Shown here: positions 37,501 through 46,590 of the stretch, piece by piece
Position numbering within the stretch: the stretch's first letter is position 1
Layout: every line of letters begins with the position of its first letter
Origin: Mytilisepta virgata
Taxonomy: Eukaryota; Mollusca; Bivalvia; Mytilida; Mytilidae
DNA: 64,000 bases
Reading direction: 5' to 3'
Assembly (NCBI GenBank): GCA_028015205.1
Contig: CM051519.1
Coordinates: 93,951,539-94,015,538 of the forward strand
Position numbers and translations under genes: made by a program
Notes under the pieces: model-generated
The model's input: only the letters and a program-made list of their open reading frames with translations
Databases searched by the model: none
What the model was told of the DNA's origin: nothing

Positions 37501-38576
37501 TGACCCCCATGGGTCTCTAGTTATCAAAATTAAAATTCTAGAAATATACTGCACTTCTGCATTAGGTGTATGACAATGTACATGTATATGGAAATAAAAT
37601 ACCTAAGAGGAGTTTAGGTCATGATCTTGAATATACAGTTTTTGAAATTCAACCCCTGTAGGCCCCAGTTTTTGAAAATCAAAATTCTAAAACCTGATTT
37701 TGCATCTACATACAGTGTGTGGCAATACTTTATAGAAATAAAGTGTATAAAATGAAAAATGAAAGAGGAGTTTAGGTCACAAGCGTAAATTCACAACTTA
37801 AAAATTCAACCCCTGTGGTTCCCAAGTTTTGAAAATCAAAATTCTAAAACTATTTTGCACATCTACATATAGAGTATGACAGTAGTATATAGAAAAAGAT
37901 TGCATACAATGAAAAATGAAAGAGGAGTTAAGGTTGCAAGCTTAAAATCACACTTTTCAAAATTCAACCCCTGTGGTCCCCAATTTTGGAAAATCAAAAT
38001 TCAAAAACTTTATTGTGCATCTACGTTCAGCTGTGTTTGACATTACTGTATAGAAATGGAATGCATAAAATGATAAATGAACATGGAGTTTAGGTCACAA
38101 GAAAGTATGATGGACTGAAAGATGTGGGTGGTAACAATATATCAAACTTTCTTTGAAAGTGTGGGCATAATAAGTCAATATATAGAATATACTTCAGATA
38201 AAACTCTGAAGAGAAGCTGTTTTTTTCTAGCTTGAAAAAGTTCATGCAGCTTGTCTAAAGAGCCATGTGTAAGACAAGAAAATCTCTGCCTACTCCTTCA
38301 CCAAAAATGTGAATTTGGAATTTATATTTGGATTTGGAGATAACATACAATTTTTACCATAGTGCTAAAGATTTAAGTTATTGATATTTTTTAGGTACAT
38401 ACTGGTTATTTGTTGGTATTGTGGTAGTTGGATTTGTCGTCATATTCCTCACGCTACCAGAGACAAAAGGGAAGAAACTTGAAGAAGTCCAAGCTCTATT
38501 TGAAAGACCATTGTGTTCAGGTTCAGCTTATGAAAAACTGCACACATCTGATGAAGTAGAAATATTTTCTCGGTGA
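16053..38576 (+). CDS. SLC2A13: Proton myo-inositol cotransporter (SLC2A13/HMIT type)
   Basis: Major-facilitator sugar porter that moves myo-inositol with H+ across a membrane. Nine coding exons: 16053-16530, 18023-18182, 24663-24874, 27717-27828, 30490-30653, 31808-31922, 33151-33389, 34500-34652, 38395-38576; all GT-AG and in frame, 604 residues (human HMIT is about 630-650). Motifs: [14 protein letters not shown] in TM1 (residues 66-79; Asp72 sits where proton-coupled porters such as XylE have their TM1 Asp), FGRK after TM2, Arg152 in SGRAILG, PESPRWL at 234-240, QQLSGIN at 312-318, DRIGRRKL at 362-369, [13 protein letters not shown] at 496-508, PETKG at 566-570. The large Cys-rich loop between TM9 and TM10 (about 394-475), with N-glycosylation motifs NSS 406, NGS 439 and NST 457, is the hallmark of the HMIT branch. 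ATG 16053 is chosen as the first ATG in the open exon, which begins after an acceptor at 15959, so a 5' UTR exon lies upstream. No RXR-type ER signal is seen in the N-terminal tail. Confidence 0.95.
16677..17510. repeat. Inverted repeat pair in SLC2A13 intron 1
   Basis: About 65 bp at 16677-16740 (CCCCACTTCAAACTCGCACT...) is the near reverse complement of about 17435-17500. The pair is separated by roughly 700 bp of unique sequence and differs at a handful of positions. It could be element ends or an intronic dsRNA stem. Confidence 0.8.
18023..18182 (+). CDS. SLC2A13: SLC2A13 exon 2: TM4-TM5 region
   Basis: 160 nt, phases 1 in and 2 out. Encodes [20 protein letters not shown] and the following [13 protein letters not shown], the conserved sugar-porter block after TM4. 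Confidence 0.94.
18480..18870. repeat. Imperfect tandem repeat, ~140-150-bp unit, ~3 copies
   Basis: GAGTGACTTTCATCCAA-type starts at 18491, 18629 and 18777, each followed by 'gattaagtcc' variants and 'aatacctagaccc'. In intron 2 of SLC2A13; probably a minisatellite core of a decayed element. Confidence 0.8.
20792..21215. repeat. 212-bp tandem duplication
   Basis: TTTGTGTATTTGATTAACC recurs at 20792 and 21004. The two copies are near-identical through 'gaaagcttgaatgtttacg'. Confidence 0.93.
21470..21546. repeat. Short-unit minisatellite, left arm (GTCGTTTCGGCCAT)
   Basis: About five imperfect units built on 'gtttcggccata' / 'cgtccata'. They are the reverse complement of the units at 23512-23613, making an inverted minisatellite pair about 2 kb apart. 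Confidence 0.85.
21758..22095 (-). pseudogene. Possible MULE-type transposase C-terminal exon
   Basis: On - an open exon of about 111 codons begins right after a T-rich acceptor (tttgtag, 22096-22102) and ends at TAA. It starts [20 protein letters not shown] and continues with [13 protein letters not shown] and [10 protein letters not shown]. This 'W-H-x-R-F-N' start with a following RLV...L.RYQR block resembles the C-terminal region of FLYWCH/MULE-associated transposases, recalled without a search. No upstream transposase exons were found in the window, so it is a fragment or a captured exon. Confidence 0.4.
22658..23012. mobile_element. MITE, Mutator-like, copy 1 (355 bp)
   Basis: Starts CAATCTAATTAAAA and ends TTTTAATTAGATTG, with terminal inverted repeats of about 110 bp. 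It is bounded by an exact 9-bp target duplication GATACACAT (22649-22657 and 23013-23021). 9-bp duplications with long inverted ends are typical of Mutator-like elements. No coding capacity. Confidence 0.9.
23512..23613. repeat. Short-unit minisatellite, right arm (ATGGCCGAAACGAC)
   Basis: Units 'tatggccgaaacgac' and 'tatggccgaactggtag', inverted with respect to 21470-21546. Confidence 0.87.
24285..24650 (+). mobile_element. tRNA-derived SINE inserted at the SLC2A13 exon 3 acceptor
   Basis: Head GACCGCCTAGGTGGTCTCAT with tRNA-like A-box, degenerate B-box (GGTTTGGTCCC), body 'accaagcacgcgacatc', tail 'ttgccactggactttaaac'. It is flanked by an 11-bp target duplication TCTATATTATA at 24274-24284 and 24651-24661. 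The right-hand duplication plus the next G forms the acceptor of exon 3. Same family and orientation as 52533-52886. Confidence 0.9.
24663..24874 (+). CDS. SLC2A13: SLC2A13 exon 3: TM6 and central cytosolic loop
   Basis: 212 nt, phases 2 in and 1 out. Contains [13 protein letters not shown], the sugar-transport signature at the end of TM6, and a charged helical loop ([18 protein letters not shown]). Its acceptor was rebuilt by a SINE target duplication. Confidence 0.95.
24875..25750. other. Intron 3 sequence, no feature recognised
   Basis: AT-rich intron without clear repeats or open frames of note. Confidence 0.5.
25760..26335 (-). mobile_element. HINE-like element, family B, reverse orientation
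   Basis: Reverse-complement family B units ('attctaaa..cttattgtgcatctgcatatgg', 'gaataccgtatagaaataaaatgcataaa'), ending with the inverted head near 26290-26330 ('gccggacagacgga', 'cgcagggataaaaa'). In SLC2A13 intron 3. Confidence 0.6.
26508..27186. mobile_element. HINE-like element, family D (679 bp)
   Basis: 5' palindrome ATCCCCCGCCACA / TGTGGCCGGGG (26508-26534), inverted subterminal match GGTGGGGCAT at 27151-27160, hairpin TGTC...GACA at about 27164-27176, and end TTTCTAG (27186) before T. The core has ~150-bp tandem units marked 'catttctcagaaacctatag' and 'cttcagtgactttggttaa'. Confidence 0.65.
27717..27828 (+). CDS. SLC2A13: SLC2A13 exon 4: TM7 start
   Basis: 112 nt, phases 1 in and 2 out. 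Carries [20 protein letters not shown] then INTV, the QQLSGIN substrate-site motif of sugar porters. Confidence 0.95.
27851..29328. mobile_element. HINE-like element, family A (~1.48 kb)
   Basis: 5' palindrome around ACCTGGACC-AAA-GGTCC (27854-27870, outer arm decayed), subterminal CCAGGTGAGC at 29294-29303, hairpin GGCTCTTGAAAGCC at 29310-29323, end CTAG at 29325-29328 before T. The core is about six imperfect ~150-180-bp units with 'cttgtctgaaaccactga', 'gcaatggtccttag' and 'caagatgg'. It begins 22 bp after the exon 4 donor. Confidence 0.72.
29474..29734. mobile_element. HINE-like element, family C, minimal form (261 bp)
   Basis: 5' palindrome ATACCCCCTGCAAAC ... GTTTGGGGGGGTAT (29474-29505), inverted subterminal copy GGGGGGTAT at 29695-29703, hairpin TGTGAGC-TTT-GCTCACA at 29708-29724, end CTAG at 29731-29734 before T. 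It has no tandem core, so the shared terminal layout shows clearly. Contains a CCGTCTGTC-type microsatellite. Confidence 0.72.
30490..30653 (+). CDS. SLC2A13: SLC2A13 exon 5: TM7-TM8 and DRIGRR loop
   Basis: 164 nt, phases 2 in and 1 out. [10 protein letters not shown], then TM8 and the conserved DRIGRRKL cytosolic loop. Confidence 0.96.
30890..31500. mobile_element. Family A HINE-like element, decayed
   Basis: Family A units ('taacattagaccctttgggaaacg', 'gaattcttcatctg', 'ggtgtttctcttttataattgtg') with a weak 3' end near 31460-31495. Paralogous to 10700-12600 but without the family B insertion. Confidence 0.5.
31808..31922 (+). CDS. SLC2A13: SLC2A13 exon 6: TM9 and start of extracellular loop
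   Basis: 115 nt, phases 1 in and 2 out. Hydrophobic TM9 ([14 protein letters not shown]), then loop residues with an NSS glycosylation motif and a Cys. Confidence 0.93.
33151..33389 (+). CDS. SLC2A13: SLC2A13 exon 7: Cys-rich extracellular loop and TM10
   Basis: 239 nt, phases 2 in and 1 out. Starts [16 protein letters not shown] and has seven cysteines plus NGS and NST motifs before TM10 ([15 protein letters not shown]). This loop separates HMIT from other GLUT-family members. Confidence 0.95.
33480..34309. mobile_element. Family A HINE-like element, decayed
   Basis: About five imperfect units of 150-200 bp ('aaatcagcaaa', 'ggtccagaccatggaccaatat'), ending with CCAGATGAGAAATACAGCTC, AAGGCT and CTAG at 34306-34309 before T. 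In SLC2A13 intron 7. Confidence 0.55.
34500..34652 (+). CDS. SLC2A13: SLC2A13 exon 8: TM10-TM11
   Basis: 153 nt, phases 1 in and 1 out. [19 protein letters not shown], the conserved sugar-porter block at TM10, then TM11 ([15 protein letters not shown]). Confidence 0.96.
35330..35752. mobile_element. Family A HINE-like 3' fragment, decayed
   Basis: Ends with the family A signature 'aagataagcaatacagg' and 'ccaggagctggtag' before TTTT. The 5' part is not recognisable. Confidence 0.35.
36575..38165 (-). mobile_element. HINE-like element, family B, reverse orientation, expanded core
   Basis: The reverse complement has the family B tail at about 36577-36605 (CGTCAGAAACGACAGCTATC) and a decayed head near 38120-38160. 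The core contains family B units, and a 359-bp double unit is amplified three times (36631, 36990, 37349) with almost no differences. In SLC2A13 intron 8. Confidence 0.7.
36631..37707. repeat. 359-bp tandem repeat, 3 near-identical copies
   Basis: TATGCTTGAATAATGGGCCC starts at 36631, 36990 and 37349, an exact 359-bp period. The copies differ only at isolated bases near 37550 and 37670, so the amplification is recent. Confidence 0.95.
38395..38576 (+). CDS. SLC2A13: SLC2A13 exon 9: TM12 and C-terminal tail
   Basis: 182 nt, phase 1 in, stop TGA 38574-38576. TM12, then [18 protein letters not shown] and a short acidic tail ending EVEIFSR. Confidence 0.96.
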
Positions 38577-39960
38577 TGTTCCATAGTAAAATAACAGAAC
38601 TAGACATTAATCTATGCAATGAAATCCATATCACTCAGGTCAAAATCATTACTTCTGTCAGACATAATTTTAAGTCATTCACTTTTCATGTTCATGTCTC
38701 AGGGATGATTCCGTACAGTTTAAAATATGTTCCCTACATACTGAATTGGGAATTTGTCCTGCAGATTGTACTTTAACATGGGTTCGGTGGAATATAAGCA
38801 ACATTTATTAACAAAGGTAATCTGAATAATACAATACCAATAATCATTTAAATTGGTATAGTGACTGTAGACATATATTTACAACTGCTGGAATATGTTA
38901 CGGACTCAATTCTGCAATGTAACAACTGGCAAAAAATTATTTTGTCTCTTTGGAAATTTTAATTTTCATGACCGCTAATTGACCCTATTTGTATAGCAGA
39001 ATCATCCCTGGGTCAGTTATTTGATTATGTCAGAATAAATAATCTGTCAAGACTTTCTTAATACATTTTGGTAGAAGAATTGTTTGGAAAACAAAAGGCA
39101 TTGAAAATGTCAAGATCAAATTTCTCCTTTCAATCAAAATATAAAAAGTGTCCTTATCAGTTCTTTCAATTTAAAAAATGAATATGCCAAGACTGAGAAT
39201 TTTCTTTGTATATGAAAATACATTGAACCCCCTCTAGATCTTTCGTGCAAAGCAATGGCATAAATTAGCCCTTTTTGAGAAACTCTTTTTCTGGTTTCAC
39301 AAATCCTTCCCTTAAACTTAATTTTATCTGTGCCTTAAATTGAAATTTCAGGGAATTGATTTCCACTTACAGATATATTTCCTGATTGGTGGCAAAAAAG
39401 AAGATAAAATTCTATATTGCTTACAAATTCATACATTTAAAGATGTAAAGATATAAAGCTTTCCCCTTCCAGTCATCATATAAAAAGTGTCCTTACCAGT
39501 CATTTCAATTTCAATAATGAATTTGCTGAGACTGAAAATTTTCTTTGTATAGCTACTGATTGGTGGCAAAAATTGAACAAATTCTATATTGCTTAAAAAT
39601 TTATACATTTTTAGCTTTATTTTAGATTTAATAGCAAGCATATTATAAGCAACATTAGCTTAAAATTTTAGAATTAACTTAAACCTAAGAGTATGCTAAA
39701 ATCAACAGATATTAAATACTACTTACCAATGAATTTTCATTGCTGTGAATAAGTCGTGAAACATTTAATATGCGAACGAAGCTCACTCTATAGTGTATAG
39801 GATTTCAGATTTGGATATCGTTGTTCTAGTTTCATCATATTTTTTTGTGCAAGATGGTGGCTTTCAAAATCTAACTACTTCCTGTGAGAAAACGCGTGAT
39901 TTCAAACATTCTGTATTTTTTTTATAAGTTTTAAGTCAATAAAATATTTAGAAATAAACA
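38577..39960 (+). other. SLC2A13 3' flank / possible 3' UTR with a diverged duplication
   Basis: No poly(A) signal close to the stop; AATAAA at 39938-39943 and 39953-39958 are the first clear ones. 39130-39215 and 39470-39555 are diverged copies ('ataaaaagtgtccttaycag', 'gaattttctttgtata'), as are 39379-39436 and 39546-39608 ('tgattggtggcaaaaa'). Confidence 0.45.
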
Positions 39961-40699
39961 TTAAAAATGTCATGAAATTAATAAAAAATACGAAAGAATT
40001 CACCTGGAATCAAATTTGACAAGAAAAAAAAGATGCAGAGGCAAGTGTCACATTTTCCCGCCATTACGGTTTCACTAAACACCGACAAAGCAAGCGTAAA
40101 AACCTTACGCTTCACTCGCTTTCCAGGTCACACCTGTTTCATATTATCAATTATTATCGTTAATTGATTTTTGGCATTTTGAAAGTCTAAATGTACCTAT
40201 TCCTTACCTTCGTTTATCTGCAATCCATTTTCCAGAATTTGAAAGAATAGCTATACAATGTCATTAGACTGCATGCATTCACCTCAGTCACAAGTCAAGT
40301 GCAATTATGACTTTGATCTCTCCATTCATCCGGTAACCAAAAAGTCAATTAAGAACAACACACCACATAAATAGTAGAATAATAAGACATTTTCTGTTGG
40401 TTAATTTACCTTGTCAATTGATAGAAGAAAACATAAAATTATTTAATTATTTTTAAAGGTTATATTTTTATATGTCAGATATGATTCTGAATGGGAAATA
40501 GAAAAGTAAGTGCACTTAAGAATTGAAAATATTAAAATGAACTGAATGGCTAAAACATATCGTAAAATTTAAAGAATCATTAACTTATTCAATGAACTAT
40601 GTAATAACTGAATATTAGTGAATATAAGTGCATACATCTTCTCTAGGATGATTTGCCTATTTACATTGAATTTCAATAGTATATACTTATTGATTGGGT

Positions 40700-40860
40700 A
40701 TTAGGAAAATAGTAAGTTTATTGTCCCTGAGTTACAAACCATTGTAACGAAGCAAAGCAGAGGGGAAGTAGTTAGTATCCAGGGGACAATAAACTGACTA
40801 TTCCCCAAATATACTGTCACTAAGTGTTTTATTATACAGAAAGTTTTCTGTGAATAGTTT
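40700..40860. repeat. Palindromic (foldback) element, copy 1
   Basis: AATAGTAAGTTTATTGTCCC near 40708 pairs with 'ggggacaataaactgactatt' at about 40780-40802. Ends 'tgttttattatac', as does the related palindrome at 42745-42905. Confidence 0.65.
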
Positions 40861-41038
40861 CTAGTACTGTTCACTGGTCATTATTTACCTGTGGATAGTT
40901 TTAGGCTTAGAAATAGAGAAAATAGTAAAATTATTGTCTTGATTTTTATGTAGAAAAAATACACTAAAGTATAATAATGTAAGCTATGAATAACCAACTT
41001 TCCATTTTAATTTCCACACAGTGTTACAAAATACTTAT

Positions 41039-41151
41039 AGGATAACTAATTCAAGAATTTGAATATCCCAAAATATTCAACGAGTGAATTATTAATGTTT
41101 TCCGGTCAGAGTTGAATATTGTCGATATTCAAATTCTTGAATTAGTTATAC
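41039..41151. repeat. Foldback with ~40-bp arms
   Basis: ATAACTAATTCAAGAATTTG at 41042 and its reverse complement CAAATTCTTGAATTAGTTAT ending at 41148. Inner pairing is ATATTCAAC with GTTGAATAT; the loop is about 30 nt. Confidence 0.88.
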
Positions 41152-42209
41152 TGTTTATTACGTTAATAAAATAGACAAGAAATTCTTCAAAGGTGTCGTA
41201 TTTTCTTTAGATCCCTTCCTGAATCTGTCGATGTTACAAACGTCATTTGTTAGTTACACCCTTGACGACGTTAAATAAAAACCGATCTTTCACTAAGTGA
41301 ATATATCGAATTTATTTTCACTGGAAATTACGATAAATCGCCATCATCAATGTAATAATTATATTTATATCACACTAAACTTATTACAATGCTTAAACAC
41401 ATTGGGCTGCATGTGGGTTGTTTAATCATACAGTTTATTTAGGTTTTGTATAAATACTACTTGGTGATTAATTTAACTATTTACTTGTGTGCAATATTAT
41501 TAATGAACAAATATTTAAAAATTTGTTAGCTGATTTGCTCGGATGATCATGTTGTTAAAAATTCCCTAAATTTTGTTAAATTATGCCTTTGGCTACAAAA
41601 TTTGCTCAATTGTTTATTATTTAACACACCATACTATAATATATTCTTTGCATGTACATGTATTTTTTTTTTATACATCTGGACTAAAGAAATTAGAAAC
41701 ATTACTCTGTTAATGTAAGGTAGATCACTGTGATAATATCCCTTTGTTTGCACTGGTTAAAGGGAGGTTAATCTATTATCTCCCCTGGATAACTTGGCTA
41801 AGGGAGATAACTATTAAACTACTTATCAATATGATCCATATTTTGTTGATATATGTGATTTTGTTATGATTTCATACATCTATTTTTACATGTGTGATTT
41901 TGTTGTTAATTTTGTGTTTTTCTTGCACAGCTTGTTGGGATCTCGAGAAATAAAACAAGATAAAGATAACCAAATTAATAAAAGAGATTCGTAACATTGT
42001 CAGGTTTTGTGAAGTACATGTGAACTTATTAATGGTAACAATGATGTGGGAAATTGTGAAAAGTGATATTATTTATAAATTGAGATTATTGGTTGTCTTC
42101 CTTACAATTAATTGTGTTAATTGTGTTAATTACATTATTTGTATAACTAGTCATATATAATTATTGATTAAAAACTAAGTATGTTGCGAAACAGCTCATT
42201 CGACAATAG

Positions 42210-42515
42210 AAAACAAGGAAAATAAATGGAAATGGTGAGCTGTCAAAAGGGGATTAAAACGGATAAATATACAAAATACACAAGCCGAACAAAACCAATA
42301 CAAAATCATGAAAAAAAAACAACCAAACTAAAATTGTACGGACTCAATCTTGCACTGTGTTTTTAAGAGTCAACACCTTTTGATTTCTATTTTTTTTATG
42401 CTCGTGATGAAGGTAATATTGGTCGAAACATTGGGTAATTTTAACTTTTTAGTTCATTTAAGTAATTTTATGCCCCTTTTGACAGCTCACCATTTCCATT
42501 TATTTTCCTTGTTTT
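42210..42515. mobile_element. MITE with perfect 43-bp terminal inverted repeats (306 bp)
   Basis: 42210-42252 (AAAACAAGGAAAATAAATGG ... GTCAAAAGGGG) is the exact reverse complement of 42473-42515. The flanks could be read as a TA duplication, which would fit a Tc1/mariner-type origin, but this is not certain. No coding capacity inside. Confidence 0.88.
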
Positions 42516-42744
42516 ATAATTATCGATAGTAGAGTTCTGTAAACCAACTCTTGGAATTAAAAAAAGTTGTGCAAGGCACATAGTTGCTGGGTGACAAATT
42601 AGATTAATTTGCTATAAACTGCTTTATTTAAAATAAGTCTCCTGTATATGAAAATAGATTAGATAGCTAATAAAGTACTTCCTGGGGAATGTTATCTTAC
42701 ATTGTAAAGTTATTTACTTGTGATATATACGTCACAGATATTGC

Positions 42745-42905
42745 ACAGTATAAAGTTATTTAACAGTCATTTCGGGATATAGCAATTTTATTTGTCCCGA
42801 GACACTGACTATTTTCTCCGACACGTAGCGAAGGAAATAGTTAGTGTCAAGGGGACAAATAAAATGGCTTTATCCCAAAATGACTGTTAAATAATTGTTT
42901 TATTA
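42745..42905. repeat. Palindromic (foldback) element, copy 2
   Basis: TTAACAGTCATTTCGGGATA at 42760 pairs with 'tatcccaaaatgactgttaa' ending at about 42892. The inner arms CATTTTATTTGTCCC-like and GGGGACAAATAAAAT also pair. Same type as 40700-40860. Confidence 0.8.
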
Positions 42906-43297
42906 TACCGAAAAACACTTTACCAGTCAATGGTTTCCAGTACTAATCACTGGTCACTATTTACTGGGGATTAGTTTTGGAAACTACTCACCGGTAAATA
43001 GTCACACAAAATAGTAAAATTAATGTCTTGATTTTTATATAGAAAAAACATTCTGATGTATAATAATTATATATGATAGATGGTTAGTTTGCCTACCGGT
43101 AATTGGATTTTATTTTGTACAAATTTCAGTACAATTGGTAATATCATGTGGGCTAGTTTTTATTGGTGGAGGAATTTAGGGAGACCAGCTATAAATATGT
43201 CTTAAAATTTAAAGATCGACTTGATAACTTATGGTAAAAAAAAATAATGAACTTCAACTATTCAAACTATCAAAAGTGAACAATTTGTTAATTGCTA

Positions 43298-43743
43298 TTA
43301 GCCCACCAGCCCCAGAGGGTCATATATGATATTGCAATCACTTGGCATCCAACATCTTAAGTTTTAAGCTTTCATCTTCTTACCACTGTACCTATCTGGT
43401 CAACCAATTCAAACCAAAACTTTGTTGGAATGATTCTTTGGTGGTTTCCTTTAAAAATTATGAATTCAAAATTTTGCCAGTATGGCCACTTAAAAATATT
43501 TTAAATGAGAATTGACAAAGAGCTACGCATGAAGCTCTTCAATGGAATCTGTAAAGTGCCTTTTCATTGGGAGATGACCCATAGGAGGTACATGACTTTA
43601 CCACTATCCTTAGGTTTTGTCAGTTTCTCAAAGGTGTATAATATGGACTGTTAGAATATATTATTCTTTTATGATGTTAAGGTCTGTTTTATGGTCATTG
43701 GATGGAATGTTAAAGCCAGGCGAGTGCTACATGAAGAGCTAGT
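43298..43743. mobile_element. Family A HINE-like element, decayed
   Basis: Starts near 'ttagcccaccagccccagagggtcata', ends 'gccaggcgagtgctac', 'gaagagctag' before TTT. The unit 'ccaaaactttgttggaatgattctttggtggttt' resembles other family A cores. Confidence 0.45.
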
Positions 43744-44738
43744 TTAAATAGTTTGATTTGCAAAAACGAAAAGACAATTTGTCAGCTTAGTCCATTAGCT
43801 ATAGAAAATGGCTAGTCCTACGAAATCACAAGAAATCTTTAACTATGCAAATACTGTAATGAAATTGAAGATTTAGATCAAGATTTTTTTTAGATAACTT
43901 TAACATTGGCAAAAATACTTCTGGTGAAGAAAAACTTTGTGAGATTGCTGGACTTTGAAATAGCTTTAGCAGTGAGGATATGTGGTTACTAGTATTAATT
44001 ATGGGGTATCTTTAAGTTTATGGCTAAGTTTTTTAATTTATTGTTATGTTATGTAGATATTGACCCTTTTGGGTGTAAGATGCAAATAAAATTTTTATTA
44101 CATTCGACATAAAATGTTAATTTTTCATTCATTACTCATGTTTGTTCGTTGTCAGTCTATCGAAAGTGTGATATGATAAATATTTGTCAACATGTAAAAA
44201 TTGGCAGAGATTACAAATGTGACAGTTTCATCATGATGCACCTAATAGATTGAAATCTCAACCCCCATACCTCAATTCTGTCAATATCAATAAGCAATCA
44301 TCAGTGGTATTTATAATTAAATGACAGACAGCCATCAGTGAATAAACAGATTGCAGAATTTATATAAAATTTTAACATAGTTTTACAAAATGTCATTGAT
44401 ATGTAGACTAAACAACAAAGGACAAAAATGGTGCCTTGATTTACACCATTCTGATGATCTGTCCCATGTTATACATATGTAATACACTGTTTGCTATGGC
44501 ATTAAAAAGAATCAGGTCCAAGTAGTGTTTTTCCGTGATATTCTACAAATGTTTTTTTATTTTAGTAATTAACGTGACGCAGTGTTGAAGGCTATGAATA
44601 TTCTGTTTGGTTTGTTGTCAATATTTTTCCTTTAATCTTGTCCCCAAACCTCATTATTTTGGAGAATACTATATGTTCTATCATCTTGCATAGAATATAA
44701 TTATGTTAATGATAATGGGCAGTAGATAGCTGGTATTC
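43744..44738. other. Intergenic sequence, no gene recognised
   Basis: AT-rich; nothing beyond short A/T runs was recognised. Confidence 0.5.
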
Positions 44739-44739
44739 A

Positions 44740-45230
44740 TCAATCAGCTTTCTCCGATATCGGAAAATATTTTCGCTGTTGTCCTCTCTTCAACTATTGT
44801 ACTAGTATCGAGAGACCGTTGAAAAAAGTACTTAATGGCAAGTAACAGTTCAGATGAGAGTTCATTATGTATTTTTGGACTTATTTCATCAGGCCGGGTC
44901 ACAGGCTTTTGAAACTTACCAGCGTCTGCTGTTGTTATATCATTCATTTTCGTATCATCAGACTTGTTTATTGTGAAAAGTTACTACTAAATCGTATGTT
45001 TTTTCGTAGTCATTTTCTTCGATATTACAAGATTTAGTTTTTAGAGGTATTATACTTTCCTTTTGAGCATTTACGAATTTCCAAAAATAAAGGTTTACTA
45101 TAATTTTTTAATATCATCAATCATATTTTGAAATAATGTTTGTATTCAATTAGAACTTTCAATCAAATGTTTCCAACGTGATCTTAACCTTTTACTACTT
45201 TGAGCAGTTTCTGTCTTTTTTATCATTCCT
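44740..45230 (-). mobile_element. Decayed LINE reverse-transcriptase fragment
   Basis: On - the open stretch 44947-44744 reads like the start of a non-LTR RT domain: RPDEISPKIHNELSSELLLA followed by FFQRSLDTSTI (compare the family pattern 'GPDxIxxxxLKxL...FxxSLxxGxxP'). Further upstream on - (to about 45230) shifted frames give FWKFVNAQ and NIEENDYEKTY, as in the endonuclease-RT linker. Frameshifts and stops show it is dead. Confidence 0.6.
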
Positions 45231-46537
45231 TATAAGTTTTGGTTTTTCCAGGGAAGGTGTTCTCTGGCTTTGCAGACTTTCAATGGTGCATTAGTGTTCG
45301 TAATTTTTAACACAATTAGTGGTCCTAATGAACGTTTTCGATTAAAACTTAGTGTTTAAACCGGTCTGCATTTCGCCATTGGAATCCACACTGATGCACG
45401 TACCTCTATTGAGAAAAAGAAAGATTTGGGGAAAGTGATTTTTGGATGCTGTGTTGATCTTCCTTATTTGATCCACCACATATTAATTATTCATTCAAGG
45501 TCCAGGTTCCATTACACCAAATAACGAACAAAGCAACGTTAAAATTATTGTGTGTTACTTCATATTCCTCTGAAATTCAACTTACATAATTTACAATTCT
45601 TTGGGCAGATGTTTTTATACTTACGTGCTGCTCATGTGTTTACTGGGTATTAATAGCACCCCACCACATTCATTATTCATTCGCAAAAACACCCATTGAC
45701 TAATTCATGTTTGATGATTCAGCTTAAAGTGAAGAAGTTTTTTTATGTTTTTAAAATTAAATGCATCATAAACAGTTTTTTTTTTCTGTTCTGAACCTAG
45801 AAAGCTTATGCCACTTTATCAACATGTAAAGTATATGCATATTATTAAAAATAGCAAATTAGGCAATATTTTCCTGCATACTTTAACCTCTTGGTATACC
45901 ATATTTATATCAAGGTTTATTATCTGCTTTCGTCCGAATGGAATTTCTACAATGAATTCACCTGTGCCATCTTGTAATTAGCCCGTTAAATACCAATAAA
46001 AACGTTATCTCAAGAAATATAGTCAATCTTTCAATCACGCCTACAGGTAACAGGTAAAAGTCGTTTGACAGGAATGTACATATACGTAACATCTCTTGTC
46101 AACTGTGAATATTTACCTGCGTTTTACTAGAAAAACAACTATATTTACTATCTTTCATATTTTATCATCTTGGACATACGATAAAACGTAAGTAGGCTCT
46201 TAACACAAATGAAATTCACATGTATGATTAAAAGGTGAATTTAGAAACAATTTTAGTTTTTTTGTAAGATTAGCGGCAGTATATTTCTTTTGTAATTTTC
46301 AATACAGATATATTGCTATATATTATTTTTAATTGTTGAATCATATAATATGTACCGGCCATAAGAACAGTGTGGGGTATTTAATTTTTGTATATCCGTC
46401 CTGATTTTTATGAAAGCATAACTATTAAATTACAAACACAAATACTAATTAATATTCGTGGGAACTGCCTTAGAATATCCCGATTCATTTTCAAGGCTAC
46501 CTTCGGAGCTTTGAAAAGCCAAATTTATCAAAACATT
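45231..46537. other. Intergenic sequence upstream of gelsolin-like 2
   Basis: No coding or repeat feature recognised. The promoter of gelsolin-like 2 presumably lies in the right part, but no convincing TATA or initiator can be singled out in such AT-rich DNA. Confidence 0.4.
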
Positions 46538-46590
46538 ATGAGTACAAATTCAAAACGAAATAAACCGTTTGATGACAGTCAGAAAACTAG
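46538..46590 (+). CDS. Gelsolin-like 2 candidate upstream coding exon (alternative N-terminus)
   Basis: ATG at 46538 opens 17 codons ([17 protein letters not shown]) and ends in phase 2 at a gtaagg donor. Joined to 47901 it completes an Arg codon and stays open into MALKPK. The match of phase and frame supports it; it could also be only 5' UTR, with translation from 47935. Confidence 0.5.
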
